DNA from: Larix kaempferi
Lineage: Eukaryota; Streptophyta; Pinopsida; Pinales; Pinaceae
Assembly: GCA_027924585.1 (NCBI GenBank)
Contig: BSBM01000646.1
Coordinates: 803,501 to 867,500, forward strand
Length of the DNA stretch: 64,000 nucleotides
Reading direction: 5' to 3'
Both the position numbers and the translations under genes were made by a program. The notes beneath the pieces are model-generated. The model did not search any database. It had not been told where the DNA came from and worked only from the letters and a program-made list of their open reading frames with translations. The stretch's first letter is position 1. Each line of letters opens with the position of its first letter. Below are positions 1 to 10,759 of the stretch, piece after piece.

Positions 1-16
1 TGAAGGGACATTAAAT

Positions 17-460
17 ATGAACACATTGAAGATCAAGGAGACCCTAGACATTCTCCATGTCACTCATGATTTAGTGTCACAATATTTTTGGAGATCTGCA
101 TCAATGGAAAATCCACTTTCCATTGAAGACATGGAGAAGATTCAGAAGTCAATGACAAACATCAAAGGTAAATTTTCACAATTTCTTTTTGACAGAGATT
201 ATTTGTTTGATCTTTCAGGATTGTATCATGATGCATTATTGAAGAATGAAGAAGAGCTTGAAAATCTCTCATATGAGTTGGAATCCACCCAAGATTATTT
301 GAGAAGTACTCAAAGTACTCTCTTGGAATCTCAAATGCAAGTTGAGCAACTTCAACAAGAGTTTCTAATATCTCATATTCCCTCCTATGTTCCAATCAAC
401 CATTCCCTTTTGGTTGATGATTTTCATATTTCTATGGAGGAATCTCATGTGATGGTGTAA
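17..460 (+). CDS. Unidentified coiled-coil ORF (147 codons)
   Basis: An ATG-to-TAA frame of 147 residues that I do not recognise. It is rich in Leu, Glu, Gln and Ser. From about residue 70 to 115 it has a heptad-like pattern (stretches such as NEEELENLSYELE and QMQVEQLQQE) that predicts a coiled coil; the N-terminal half is mixed. I see no signal peptide, membrane segment or zinc knuckle. It lies at the window edge and ends about 70 bp before the copia relic that begins near 530. It could be an exon, part of another transposon (gag-like coiled coils are common), or a chance ORF. Codon use is AT-rich like its surroundings. Bases 461-529 hold nothing I can name. Confidence 0.25.
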   Translation: MNTLKIKETLDILHVTHDLVSQYFWRSASMENPLSIEDMEKIQKSMTNIKGKFSQFLFDRDYLFDLSGLYHDALLKNEEELENLSYELESTQDYLRSTQSTLLESQMQVEQLQQEFLISHIPSYVPINHSLLVDDFHISMEESHVMV

Positions 461-529
461 CATGAGGAGCATGCTGATTTGAATGTGCTTGAGAGGGCTT
501 AAATCAAGCAATAAGGTAACCAAGAACTT

Positions 530-2080
530 GCCTTGTTTCAAAAGGACTATGTCTAAGATTCCTTTTGCTTTGTTGTCACTGCTTGGAAGTGGACTCTTTA
601 TGTTCTTGCCTTGTGCACATACCTTGCATATACGATCACGATTCACCTAAATCTCTCGTAGACCTGTAACCATCTTGCTTATTATCGCCAATGATTTGTA
701 ATGTATGTGAGCAATTATTTTATGCCATATCTCACTCGGATTCAGTGTGTTATGTACCAATGCTTGATTTGATTGTCCCTTCAGCTTGTACAAGCCTCCC
801 TCTTGAACACCAATCATGATAACATCATCAATAGTATTTCCCTTTGGTCACATGAGAACTTGGCCATCAACGAAAGCAACTCTATATCCACGTTCTTCTA
901 ATGTTGATATGGAGAGAAGATTCTTCTTCAAACTAGGAATATACGATACATATTTCATCTTCATAGGAGTTCCAGAATCCAACTTGTAGGAGGCTTCTCC
1001 TACCACTTTTATGGGATACTGATCATCATCATCATGATTTACCTTATGAGGTGAATCCTTTTGAACCAAATTTGTGAGAGAATTCGTGTAACCGGTCATG
1101 TGCTTAGAATCACCACTATCAACAAGCCATGTGTCACTTCCATAAGTGATTGTCCCTGTAAGAGCTGATATTAACACATATTCTTCACTTAAATAATCTT
1201 CTCTTGCTTTCTTCTGAATAGGTTCATCATCTTCTGTGGCATGAGCATGATGTCTTTTATTCTTTCCTTTTATGATCCGATCTTTTATGTGAGGATAGTT
1301 GCTTGCAATGTTTCCCATTTTCTGGTAGTTGTAGCATTTGTAATTTGAGTAATATTTTTGTGTCTTTTGTGTATTCTGAAATTTTTTGCGAGAATGGGAT
1401 TCTTTCTTACTTTTTCATTTTCTTGCATGTGATGCTAGTGCTTGATCTTACTTTTTCATCATCACCCAACTTTTCTTCTCTTACTACCAATCTAGATTCT
1501 TCTAGTGTGCACTCTTCCCATAGCCTATTGAACTTTGTTAGCTTCCTTCTGGAACAAATTCTCTAAATAAATGATTCCCAAGACCTTGGGAGACCATTCA
1601 ATGTAGTCATCACTATCTCAGCGTCATCAACTGTTTCTCCAATGGATTCAAGTTGTTATTTGATTTGAGATGCCCTTGTGAAGTAGGGTTGAATGGTTTC
1701 TGAATTCTGCATTTTCACATTCTTGAGATATGTCCTCAATGTCATCTTTCGGTTGATATTCTTTCCTTCAAATAACCAGGACAAGGCATCAAACATCTAC
1801 TTTAGAGTCTTCAATGATGAGACATGAGGGATCAAGTGATCTTTGATAGAATCTGCAATGATTCTGTTTTCCCTAATCATGTTCTTATTGTGCCTTGCCT
1901 TAGCTTCATTTTCCTCTCGCTCATCAACCTCTTCTTCAACATATATTTCCAAATCATTCTCTTTGAGAATGAGAAGCCCTGTCTACTTCCATGCTCTCAA
2001 GTTATCAGCCCCTTAAAGATTCTCATCAAGCTTGGTGTTGTTCGTCATTTTGTCCAAGATTAAAAATATGGCAGAGATGG
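530..2080 (-). pseudogene. Copia gag-pol remnant (gag, protease, pre-integrase)
   Basis: The clearest open piece is 848-1318. It carries a charged linker, the aspartic protease motif as DSGDS, and the gag-pre-integrase stretch LLSISTLEERGYRVAFVDGQ. A second fragment near 530-646 has the Cys pair of the integrase HHCC finger (CKVCAQGK) followed by SPLPSSDNKAKGILDIV. The gag region at about 1400-2060 survives only as short frames broken by stops and shifts. The zinc knuckle is damaged: antisense of about 1310-1340 keeps a Tyr/Asn-rich CYNYQK-like trace instead of the full CX2CX4HX4C. It cannot make functional protein. Confidence 0.7.
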
Positions 2081-2541
2081 AAGTTTTCGTAAATGGATTT
2101 TGGACTTACGAGTCAATGTGATATGCCAAGGTGATCTCCACAAGCCAAAATTAGCTTCAATGTCAACCTGAAAACTACTTAACGTCCAACCTAGGGTTTT
2201 ATGAGGAAACCCTAAATTTTCAAACTTTGAATCTAGAGAATACGATCCATGGAGAATATGCTCCCTCCCAAGGCGAGTTGAGCAAACCTTCTTTTTAGTC
2301 ATATATGTGGATAGAATAGGAAAAAAATGGAAACCCTAACTTCTGTAGTTTTTGTAGAATTTAGGTCAAAATTGAAAATTCTCGGATCCGAGATCTCAAT
2401 CCACAAATGGATGCGGCCTCCTAGGGAGAATTCAAGGATGCTAGGATCGAGCTTGATCTATGGATGGAAAGGCTTAAAACTGGAAGTCCTAGTTTCCAAC
2501 GTTCTGTAGTTGCATCTGTTGTAATGACTTCTTTCAGCACC

Positions 2542-2553
2542 GCTCTGATACCA
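2542..2553 (-). other. PBS of the copia relic (initiator Met tRNA)
   Basis: The minus strand reads TGGTATCAGAGC, the complement of the 3' end of plant initiator tRNA-Met. It abuts the inner edge of the LTR at 2554. This fixes the relic's orientation and the inner end of its 5' LTR. Confidence 0.8.
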
Positions 2554-3134
2554 TGTTGAGATTTTACTTAAGCAGTTATGTTATTTAGAATTTTTTAGAC
2601 TTTAATTCAATTTATACCATATCATAATAACTGCATGCATAAGAATCATTGAAACAAAGACATTCACATCATACAAAAAGATTTATACAGGGAAACCCAG
2701 GGTAGAAGAAGAAAACCCAACAGAACTTCTTGAGTATAGATTCATCAACAAAAGTACAATGTCAATACAATGAAGAGCTAAATCTCTCTCATAGAAAGAT
2801 ACCCCAGATACAAAGATAAGATAAAACCCAATATATTATTCTTCTTCTAGCTACTGCTTCTCTCTCTTGGGAACTTGTCTCACTGACTTGATGCGAACTT
2901 GCTTGATGTGAAAATGAGATAGGCGTCCTTATTTATACTTCATTTTCTATTCTAGAACTTTCCGAGGGTTTCTTTTCTAGGATTTCCGAGGGTTTCTTTT
3001 CTAGGACTTTTCAGGGGTTTCTTTCTAAAACTTTCCAGGGGGTTCCTTTCTAGAACTTTCTAGGGGTTCATAGACGTTCTTAATTGATGGAGCCGACATA
3101 AGAATATCTTCCGAAGCTACATAAAATATCAACA
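2554..3134 (-). repeat. 5' LTR of the copia relic
   Basis: It starts TGTTGAGATTT next to the PBS and ends with CCGAAGCTACATAAAATATCAACA. The end matches the CGAAGTTACATATATATCAACA end of the intact copia LTRs. Length is 581 bp, close to the 596 bp of those LTRs. It contains a private minisatellite at about 2951-3070: five tandem copies of a 22-25-bp unit of the type TTCTAGAACTTTCCGAGGG. Confidence 0.7.
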
Positions 3135-3540
3135 CACAGGCCATAGCACATATCAAAATATCCACATACCTCTGCCAAACGGAATGGAACAAACAACATG
3201 AATCGATAGAAAATTGATATAATAAACACCCAGGTATCGTGGCAGAAGAACCAACATACCTATATTTTACGAGCATGAACTGCCATTTATTACGGGCCAA
3301 ATCCATCCTCCTAACTTGTATTTTTGGATCCACCTTACCATAGCCCACACCAAATGAAACAATATGTAACAAATTTGTGGGATTGCAGGCCATAGCACAT
3401 AACACCTTCACTAAACCCAATGACATACATGTACGTAGTTAACAGACATAATGAAAAACCAGGTATCGTGGAAGAAGAACCAACATCCCACCATTTATTA
3501 TGGGCCAAATCCATTCTCCGGATCAAATTTTTGGATTCGG
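3135..3540. repeat. Imperfect tandem duplication of unknown origin
   Basis: Two diverged copies of a block about 250 bp long. The phrase AGGCCATAGCACATA occurs at about 3135 and 3388. CCAGGTATCGTGG-AGAAGAACCAACAT followed by CATTTATTA-GGGCCAAATCCAT occurs at about 3230-3330 and 3462-3520. No coding content is convincing; the small ORFs here are shadows of the repeat. Confidence 0.5.
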
Positions 3541-3970
3541 CTTACCTCACTCTATCTTCCATGCCCGGGGGACATTCCACCAAGCTTACATCGTATGAGA
3601 GAACCTAATTGTGTTGGACATAATTCAATAATTAAAAAAAAACATTTAATATTTTTTTCCAAAACCAAGCTTCCACATCAACATTTAAAAAAATTGCTCC
3701 ACTACGGACATACTAATCCTTATCCATATATGTTCTTTGTAGGAACATAATAAACTAACCATATATATATTCGAAAAATCATCTTTTAATTTTTTGATAC
3801 AAATTTTATATTTACTAACATAGATCCATCTTAAACCCACATCTTTTAAACACCTAAGAGGAATCCAATTTTTTGAGGTGTAAATTTTTAATCTTAATTT
3901 TTTTACACATTAAGAAAATGTTTGCACCTCAAGAATTTGGATCCCTCTCTTGAGTTATATCTCCCCCATA
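3541..3970. other. AT-rich spacer with nothing recognised
   Basis: Runs of A and T, with no ORF, repeat or motif that I can support. It ends at the presumed left target duplication of the next LINE. Confidence 0.5.
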
Positions 3971-4040
3971 TGGATTTGTACGCTCCTCCTTTTATGAACT
4001 AGCCAAATTAGCTCCTATTCCATCTTTCATTGGAAATCGG

Positions 4041-4355
4041 GTGGTTAGCCAACTGGTGTCGACCAAAAATATGGATGATACTGTGTTGTTTCGGGAGACG
4101 TCAAAAGAACTGGTTGGTTCTTCGAAGCCTCCGGCGGCCATTCTCCCACACAAAAACCAGATAAAAGGGGCTAGACAGGGTGGTATTGATCCAAATTTCT
4201 CTCCGATCAAAACACAAAGTGCTAGGAAATCAAAACCTAGAAAAGGAAACTGTGTCACTTCGGATACCTCTTTATCGAATCTGGTGGAAAACTATACTTT
4301 TGTGGACACTAGGGCTCTTAGAGACATTAAATCCCTTGCCATGGTTAAAAAATGA
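4041..4355 (+). pseudogene. LINE ORF1, C-terminal fragment
   Basis: This 104-residue frame matches the C-terminal part of ORF1 in the LINE at 43592-52211. Both share KGARQGG, then FSP-KT-SARK, then DTRALR-IK-LA. ORF1 in this family is a nucleic-acid-binding protein (DUF4283 plus zinc knuckle) that coats the RNA; those N-terminal domains are missing because the element is 5'-truncated. The stop TGA at 4353-4355 overlaps the ORF2 ATG at 4352-4354 (ATGA), a layout suited to stop/restart translation of ORF2. Confidence 0.6.
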
Positions 4356-7300
4356 TTTTTTACTCTCTAAATGTAAGGGGATTGGGGGGTCTCCCGAAAA
4401 CACTTACCCTGAAAAGATCTATGGAGTTAACATGTCTGGATCTTGTGTGTCTTCAAGAGACTATGTCGAGTGCAGAAAATGCTAGACATTTATTCATGGG
4501 GATTAAACATTCTTGGGAAATTTGTGCTATAGATGCAGCTGGACAGTATAGGGGACTCCTGGCGGCTTGGGACCCTCAGAAGGAAAATTTAAAATCTTTT
4601 ATCTCCTCCACAGGTATTATGTTATCTGGTAAATTGGTTGGTTTTGAGAGCCCCATTAACATTTTAAATTGTTACGGCCCTTACACTGACAAAAGGGCCT
4701 TCTAGGAGCGATTATCTACTGTGAAACTCATATCATTGAATAATTTGATTCTCATGGGGGATCTAATCCTTACTATGTCAGCTACGGAAATATGGGGTAG
4801 CCACTGAAAAATTGACCATCAGGGGCCTTTTTTCAATAACATGTTCTCCTCTCCAAACCTCATTGATGTTCAACCATTTCCTTTACTACCCACTTGGCGG
4901 AACGGGAGGTGTGGACAACACTTGATATTGAAGCGTTTGGATAGGTTTCTGGTTTTAGAGGGTTTCCTTGACACATTGTTTAAATACCGATCTTGGGTGG
5001 AATCAATCAGGATATCTGACCACCATCCAATCATTTTCCAATTTGAAGTGGAAGGTTGTAGGCAAAAGGTCCCTTTTAAATTCAAACATATTTGGCTTTC
5101 TGATCAAGGATTTATTGATATGGTGAAAGATGAATGGGCTTCGGCATCAATTGAGGGGGGTTTGTTAGCAATGGACTCTCTAGTTAAAAAAATAAAACAC
5201 TTGAAAGAGGTTATGGTTAGGTGGGAAAAAAAGAAAGAGATGAAGTAGGATTTGATCAAGATAGAAGATCAGATAAATCCTCTCTCTTCCTAAGTAGCAA
5301 ATGGCACCTTTGCTCAGGAGGATCAGTGCTTTTTGTTGGAACTAGAGGCTAGAAGGTTTCATATTTTAAAAATGGAAGAGGAGTCTTGGCGCTTGAAGAG
5401 ACAGACAATATGGATTGAGGCTGGTGACTCAAATACAATTTTTTTTCATAAATTTGCATATAATAGACGGATTAGAAACTCTATTTGGGAGCTTAAAGGG
5501 GATGATGGACAGTTCAAACATTCTCTTGAAGATTTACAATTGGAGGCATCTACGTTTTTTGAAAATATTCATGCAGGACCAAAATCTGTGTCCTTATTGG
5601 AGCAGTTCAAAGTCATTAAATAATTCCCTAGATTTTTCTACGAAGAAGAGGTCAATGATATGTTCAAGCAGGTAACATCCGAGGAAGTACATGCGGTTTT
5701 GAAGGGATTTTCCAAAGCAAAAAGTCCTAGTCCAAATGGATGGATAGTTGAGATTTTCTTATTCTTTTATGATATCATGGGCCAAGACATTTTAGAAGCG
5801 GTGGAAGAGTCTTGTCTATCTGGACGAATTACAGGTGCCATAAACTCTACTTTTATTGCACTAATTCCAAAGAATTCTTGTTCGATTGACCTTAAGGATT
5901 TCAGGCCTATATCTCTTTGCAACCTAATATATAAGATTATTTCAAATATTATAGCATCCAGGCTTAGGACTATCTTATCTAAGCATATCTCATGTGAACA
6001 ATTTGGGTTCCTGGATGATAAGAAGATACTTGATGCTATCGGAGTGGAACAGGAGACTTTCCACAGCATTAAGAAAAAAAGGTTGAAATCAATTATCCTT
6101 AAATTGGACCTTGCGAAGGCATATGATAGGGTGGATTGGACTTTTCTCAAATTGGTCTCCCATGGGACGCTTGTCGATGGATCATGGCTTGTGTCTCCTC
6201 AGTAAATTTCGCAGTTTTGATTAATGGTTCTCCCTCTCATTTCTTTTCGAGCTCAAGGGGACTGAGGAAGGGGTGCCCACTATCGACTCTCCTATTTCTT
6301 TTAGTTATTGAAGGGATCAACGGACTATTAATAAAAGCTAGATCAGAAGGTACAGTTAAAGGGATAAAGGTTTCATCTTCCTCATGGGTGACTCATCTAC
6401 TCTTTGTGGATGATGTGCTTCTCTTAGGTGGTGAAAATGTGGAAGAATGGCATATGATGCAAAACATTCTTATACTCTTCTGCAAAGTTTATGGAATGCA
6501 TATCAATAAGGATAAATCATATTTTTTAGAACATGATATATTGAAGGAGGTCAAAATTGAGATTGGTCAATGTTTTCCCTTTAAGTTCGGTGCTCACTAA
6601 ATATCTGGGGTTCTATATTAAACCAAACAATTATCTCATTAAATATTGGTAGTGCTCCTTGCAAAATTTGATTAGAGTATAAATGTTTGGTGTTGGCAGT
6701 GGCTATCCCTGGGTGGAAAAATTACTTTAGCCAAATCGGCCCTTTAGAATTTGGTTGTCTATTAGATCTCATTATACAAAATTTCCAAATCCATTCTCAA
6801 TGGGTTTCGAAGACATGTTTTCAACTTTATCTGTTCTGGAGGTGGTCACAAGAAGAAATTCCATCTTAAGTGGTTATAAATAGCAAAACCGAAGCATTTG
6901 GGTGGATGGGCTTTCAAAAATATTTATCTATTTGCCAAAGCTTTAGCAGCCAATGGTGGGCACTCTCCTTAGAATGTCTATGAAGTTGAATCATCAAGGA
7001 AAAATATTTTAGGAACATTTATGTGGAGCAAGGGTTTCGACTGGGCATGTTTTGTCCAAAGGGGGCGTCTAGCATCTGGTGTAGTCTCACCGGATCTACA
7101 TCAGTGATTGGAAATTGGCTTGCCTAGATGCTTGGTGATGGGAGACATATTAGACTCAACTCAAATCCTTTCGTCAAGGGCCCTGTGGAATATAAGTTTC
7201 CTTGGCATATCCTTCATTTTATGAAATCAAAGGGATACCACACTCTTAACCAGATAGCAGTTGGATCACAAGAGTGGATAAATTATGTACAACTCGGTCT

Positions 7301-8015
7301 ATATGGATCTATGAGTCGTACCTGGGACGATTATATTATGGACATGAAAATAAATCATGTCATTTTAACGGAGAAACAAGATGCTTTACTTTGGTCCTGG
7401 AATGTAAATTCGGGTTAGGTCACAACCAAAGAGGCATACGATTCACTCTTTTCAGGGGAATTGTCCTCTCCAAATTGGTGGCATGTGGTCTCTTGGCATT
7501 GATAGAATCCTTTAAAGATCATTGTTTTCATATGGCCGTTGTTGGAGAACAATATTCTCACTTGGGACAATTTCCTGCGGAGGGGAGGTATTGGCCCCAA
7601 TAGGTGCCTTTTGTGTTGTTTGGAGGCGGAATCTGTGGAACACCTGTTTATGAGTTTCCCTTTTACACAGGAGGTTTGGCATATCACTAGCTCCTTGTTG
7701 TCACCTTGGGATATATGGCAGAAAGGTTCTTTTTCAAATAGATTAAACCTTTGGTGTACTAGTGAGTATAAATGGTAGGATCTCCCATGCTTCATGGCTT
7801 GGGAATTTGGTTATGTAGGAATCGAATCCTATTCGAGGATAAGAAGCCATATGCTGGACTTGTCAGTAGTAAAGCATTGGCCTCCTGCTTGTAATTTTAT
7901 AATAAAAAGGCGAAAACACCAAAGGTGAAGCTATCTATTACGAGTGGCCCTATTTTCATTGCTTCATGTTTTCAGGCTTTCTTTGATGGTGTATCTCAAT
8001 GCTCGACCAATCGTA
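4352..8015 (+). pseudogene. LINE ORF2 copy A: endonuclease, RT, Zn finger, start of RNase H
   Basis: ORF2 opens MIFYSLNVRGLGG, the usual N-terminus of the APE-type endonuclease, with CLQET at about 4450. The endonuclease C-terminal SDHHPI motif is near 5018-5035. RT follows at about 5400-6600: LIPK, FRPISLCN, LDLAKAYDRVDW, GCPLS and FVDDVLL (the FADD box as FVDD). The Cys/His finger WDNFLRRGGIGPNRCLLC lies at about 7560-7620, and the copy stops inside RNase H. It is dead: there are stops at about 4703 and 5245, the PGPDGW box reads PSPNGW, RQGCP reads RKGCP, and there are several frameshifts. Copy B is about 93% identical over the shared part and often keeps the conserved residue where A does not. 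Confidence 0.75.
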
Positions 8016-8594
8016 ATGAAAGAGGAGTCTTGGCGCTTGAAGAGACAGGAAATATGGATTGAGGTTGGTGACTCAAATACAATTTTTTTTCATAAATTTG
8101 CAGATAATAGACGGATTAGAAACTCTATTTGGGAGCTTAAAGGGGTTGATGGAGAGTTAAAACATTGTCTTGAAGATTTACAATTAGAGGCATCTACATT
8201 TTTTGAAGATCTTCATATAGGCCCAAAATCTGTGTCCTTATTGGAACAGTTCAAAGTCATTAAAGAATTACCTAGGTTTTTCTACGAAGAAGAGTGCAAT
8301 GATACGTTCAAGCAGGTAACATCCGAGCAAGTACATGCAGTTTTGAAGGGATTTGCCAAAGCAAAAATTCCTGGTCCAGATGGCTGGATAGTTGAGTTTT
8401 TTCTTATTCTTCTATGATATCATGGGCCGGGACATTTTAGAAGCGGTGGAAAATTCATGTCTATCTGGATGGATTACAGGTGCCATAAACTCTACTTTTA
8501 TTGCACTAATTCCCAAGAGTTCTTGTTCGATTGACCTTAAGGATTTCAGGTCTATATCTCTTTGCAACCTAATATATAAGATTATTTCAAATAT
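8016..8594 (+). pseudogene. LINE ORF2 copy B, segment 1 (RT N-terminal part)
   Basis: Begins abruptly after the RNase H region of copy A. The bases AATGAAAGAGGAGTCTTGG correspond to copy A position 5371 onward. It encodes EESWRLKRQEIWIE-GDSNTIFFHKFADNRR, then PGPDGWIVEF, ALIPK and the FRSISLCNLIYKIISN stretch of RT. A one-base shift after VEFF splits it into two frames (7944-8417 and 8392-8607). It is interrupted at 8594 by the copia element; the five bases AATAT (8590-8594) are that insertion's target duplication. Confidence 0.75.
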
Positions 8595-9190
8595 TGTTAA
8601 ATTTTGAGCATTAATTCACAATACTCTAGGATCTTTACTGAGAGAATAACATGTACAGTATATCAATGCATAACAATCACAATAAGCATCACAAGAATCA
8701 AAAGCATGAGAGACAAGAGACACAGAGTTTCTGTGGGGAAAACCCTAAGGTGAAAAACCCCACAACTTCCTCAAAGATAGAGAGAGCAATGGCTCAACCA
8801 AAGTACAACCAAAATACACTGAGATAGTCTCCTAGTAGCAGATGATCCTCCTCCTCACTAGTGCACCACTTTCTGAATGAGAGAAGTGTGACTTTCCGAG
8901 TGATCCAAATAGAGATCCCCCGATCTCTATTTCTACTTAACCTGTTTTCCTAGTTACACTATGGGGCCGACTTGTCTATCTAGATACATCCACAATATAA
9001 TATATATTTCAGGGCCGACCCCACACATGGTGGTCTAATAACCCATCGACAAGTACACACACTTGTGACACTTGTCAATCCACATGACGACACTTCCTTA
9101 TAGAGGAATAACACATCTCTAATAAGGGTACAATAAATATATATGAAATACATAGATGAAATACATTCCAAAGTTACATATACATCAACA
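8595..9190 (-). repeat. 3' LTR of the copia element
   Basis: 596 bp, the downstream LTR in the sense of the element. The core promoter TATA box seen in the partner LTR (TATAAATA) is altered here to GTAGAAATA by one of the few transversions between the LTRs (plus strand near 8930). The inner edge is set by the adjacent polypurine tract. Confidence 0.93.
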
Positions 9191-9199
9191 CTCCCTCTT
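9191..9199 (-). other. Polypurine tract of the copia element
   Basis: The minus strand reads AAGAGGGAG directly before the 3' LTR. This is the expected primer site for plus-strand DNA synthesis. Confidence 0.8.
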
Positions 9200-9443
9200 A
9201 ACTAGGAAGGTATTTCTCGACACAGATTTGTTAGACAAGTCTTCTTCTCGGAATCATCGTCATCGATGCATCGTCATCATCATCGTCACTACTGCTGCTA
9301 TCTCAACCAATCTATGACTCTACTCATCATAGGAAGTTCTACAGAGCTAGTCCTTTTTCATACTAGATGTAGTCCCACCACCTGCAGGTCTTCATCATCA
9401 CTGGCCATACTGTGGAATCCTCAGGACTTATTACGTGTGTCAC

Positions 9444-10020
9444 AAAACCTCACAAGAGCATCCCAGGCTGTTACGAGCACACGGCTCTACCTATAGGATC
9501 TCCCAGGGCCATATTATATGTGACCTCACCACAAAACCTCGCAAGAGCATCCCAAGCTGTTACGAGCACACAGCTCTACCTATAGGATCTCCCAGGGACA
9601 GATTATATGTGGTCACCACAAAACCTCGCAAGAGCATCCCAGGCTGTTATGAGCACACAGCTCTACCTATAGGATATCCCAAGGACAGATTATATGTGGT
9701 CATGGCAAAACCTCGCAAGAGCATCCCAGGACTTATTACGGGCACACAGCCCAGCTTATCGGATCTCCCAGGGACATATTATATGCCATAGGACAAAACC
9801 TCGAAAGAGCATCTGCCAGATATCCCAGGGCCAAATTATATGCCATAGGCAAAACCTCGAAAGACTATCTGCAGATCTTCCAGGGCCAAATTATATGTCC
9901 TCCCAGAGCAAAACCTCGAAAGAGCATTTGCTAGATATCCCAGGGCCAGATTACATGCCATAGGCAAAACCTCGAAAGACTATCTGCAAATCTCCCAAGG
10001 CCAAATTATATGCTCATCTG
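9444..10020 (-). repeat. Two-stage tandem repeat in the copia 3' region
   Basis: Four units of 87-89 bp start at 9444, 9533, 9620 and 9707 (AAAACCTCGCAAGAGCATCC... ending ATTATATG). Four shorter units of 56-59 bp follow at 9795, 9851, 9910 and 9966. The short units lack the central GCTGTTACGAGCACACAGCT part but keep both ends. So one repeat gave rise to the other by internal deletion and both then amplified. The array lies between the pol stop and the PPT, where no protein is expected; the apparent ORFs across it are repeats of one another. Confidence 0.85.
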
Positions 10021-10199
10021 CACAACCTGATCCACAGCCATAGAGTATCAACCTGATACTCGCTATACATCATCCTGATGTACACATGATCATCCTGATC
10101 ATCATAACTGCAACATCCTGAAGCTCGTCATTCATGATCATCCTGATCATACAATGCATCTACCTTATGCATACCAAGTATCTACCTAATACATATCAT

Positions 10200-10640
10200 C
10201 ATACATGATCCACCTGATCATACAATGTATCCACTTGATACAAATACAAATACATGATCCACCTGATCATACACGATACATATCAACATACATGATCTAC
10301 CTGATGATACAATGTATCCACCTGATACATATACAGATGCATGGTCCAAGCATCCAACATGATGCATATACAAAATACATACAAATGATCCAACCGTTCA
10401 TATCCAACATCCAACATGATGCGTACATACATATACATATAAATGATCCAACTGATCATATCCAGCATCCAACATGATGCGTACATACATATACATATAA
10501 ATGATCCAACTGATCATATCCAGCATCCACCATGATGCGTACATACATATAAATGATCCAACTGATCATATCCAGCATCCACCATTATGCGTACATACAT
10601 ATAAATGATCCAACTGATCATATCCAGCATCTTCCTTATG
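10200..10640 (-). repeat. Second tandem array in the copia 3' region
   Basis: Units start CATCCA-CATGATGCG at 10408, 10466, 10524 and 10576, with a partial one at 10628. Periods are 58, 58, 52 and 52 bp; the 6-bp difference is loss of one ATACAT. To the left, 10200-10400, lies a looser set built on CATGATCCACCTGATCATACAATGTATCC. Both sets contain the self-complementary core TGATCA. Confidence 0.8.
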
Positions 10641-10759
10641 CATATACAGAGCAGTAGCTGGAGCATCGTCCTGATGCTCATCATCCAGCGCTTACATCCA
10701 CAGCCATGTGAAGGATCCTCCTTCCAACATGCTTGGAATGGCTTCTGCAAATGTGTCCA

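Larger units (their letters stand above)
530..3134 (-). mobile_element. Degenerate Ty1/copia relic, minus strand
   Basis: Read on the minus strand it runs LTR (2554-3134), initiator-Met PBS (2542-2553), then decayed gag, protease and the start of integrase. It breaks off near 530, so the rest of pol and the 3' LTR are missing. Peptide fragments match the better-preserved copia element at 8595-15966: the DSGDSKHMTGY protease region, the LKKNLLSISTLEERGYRVAFVDGQVL stretch and the CKVCAQGKNIKSPLPSS pre-integrase region. The LTR ends resemble those of that element (TGTT...ATATCAACA) but are clearly diverged, so this is an older or different subfamily. I see no TSD because the left end is truncated. 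Confidence 0.75.

Noticed and set aside
2060-2302. 80-codon minus-strand ORF upstream of the copia-relic gag as an exon
   Set aside because: It sits in the leader position of the copia relic, lacks any gag motif, and is probably leader sequence.
9435-9963. ORFs with a repeated KPRKSIPGCYEH peptide as a repeat protein
   Set aside because: They follow the DNA tandem array, lie antisense in the copia 3' region, and change frame between units.
9444-10640. CRISPR-like array
   Set aside because: Units are contiguous tandem repeats of varied length with no unique spacers, in a plant retroelement.
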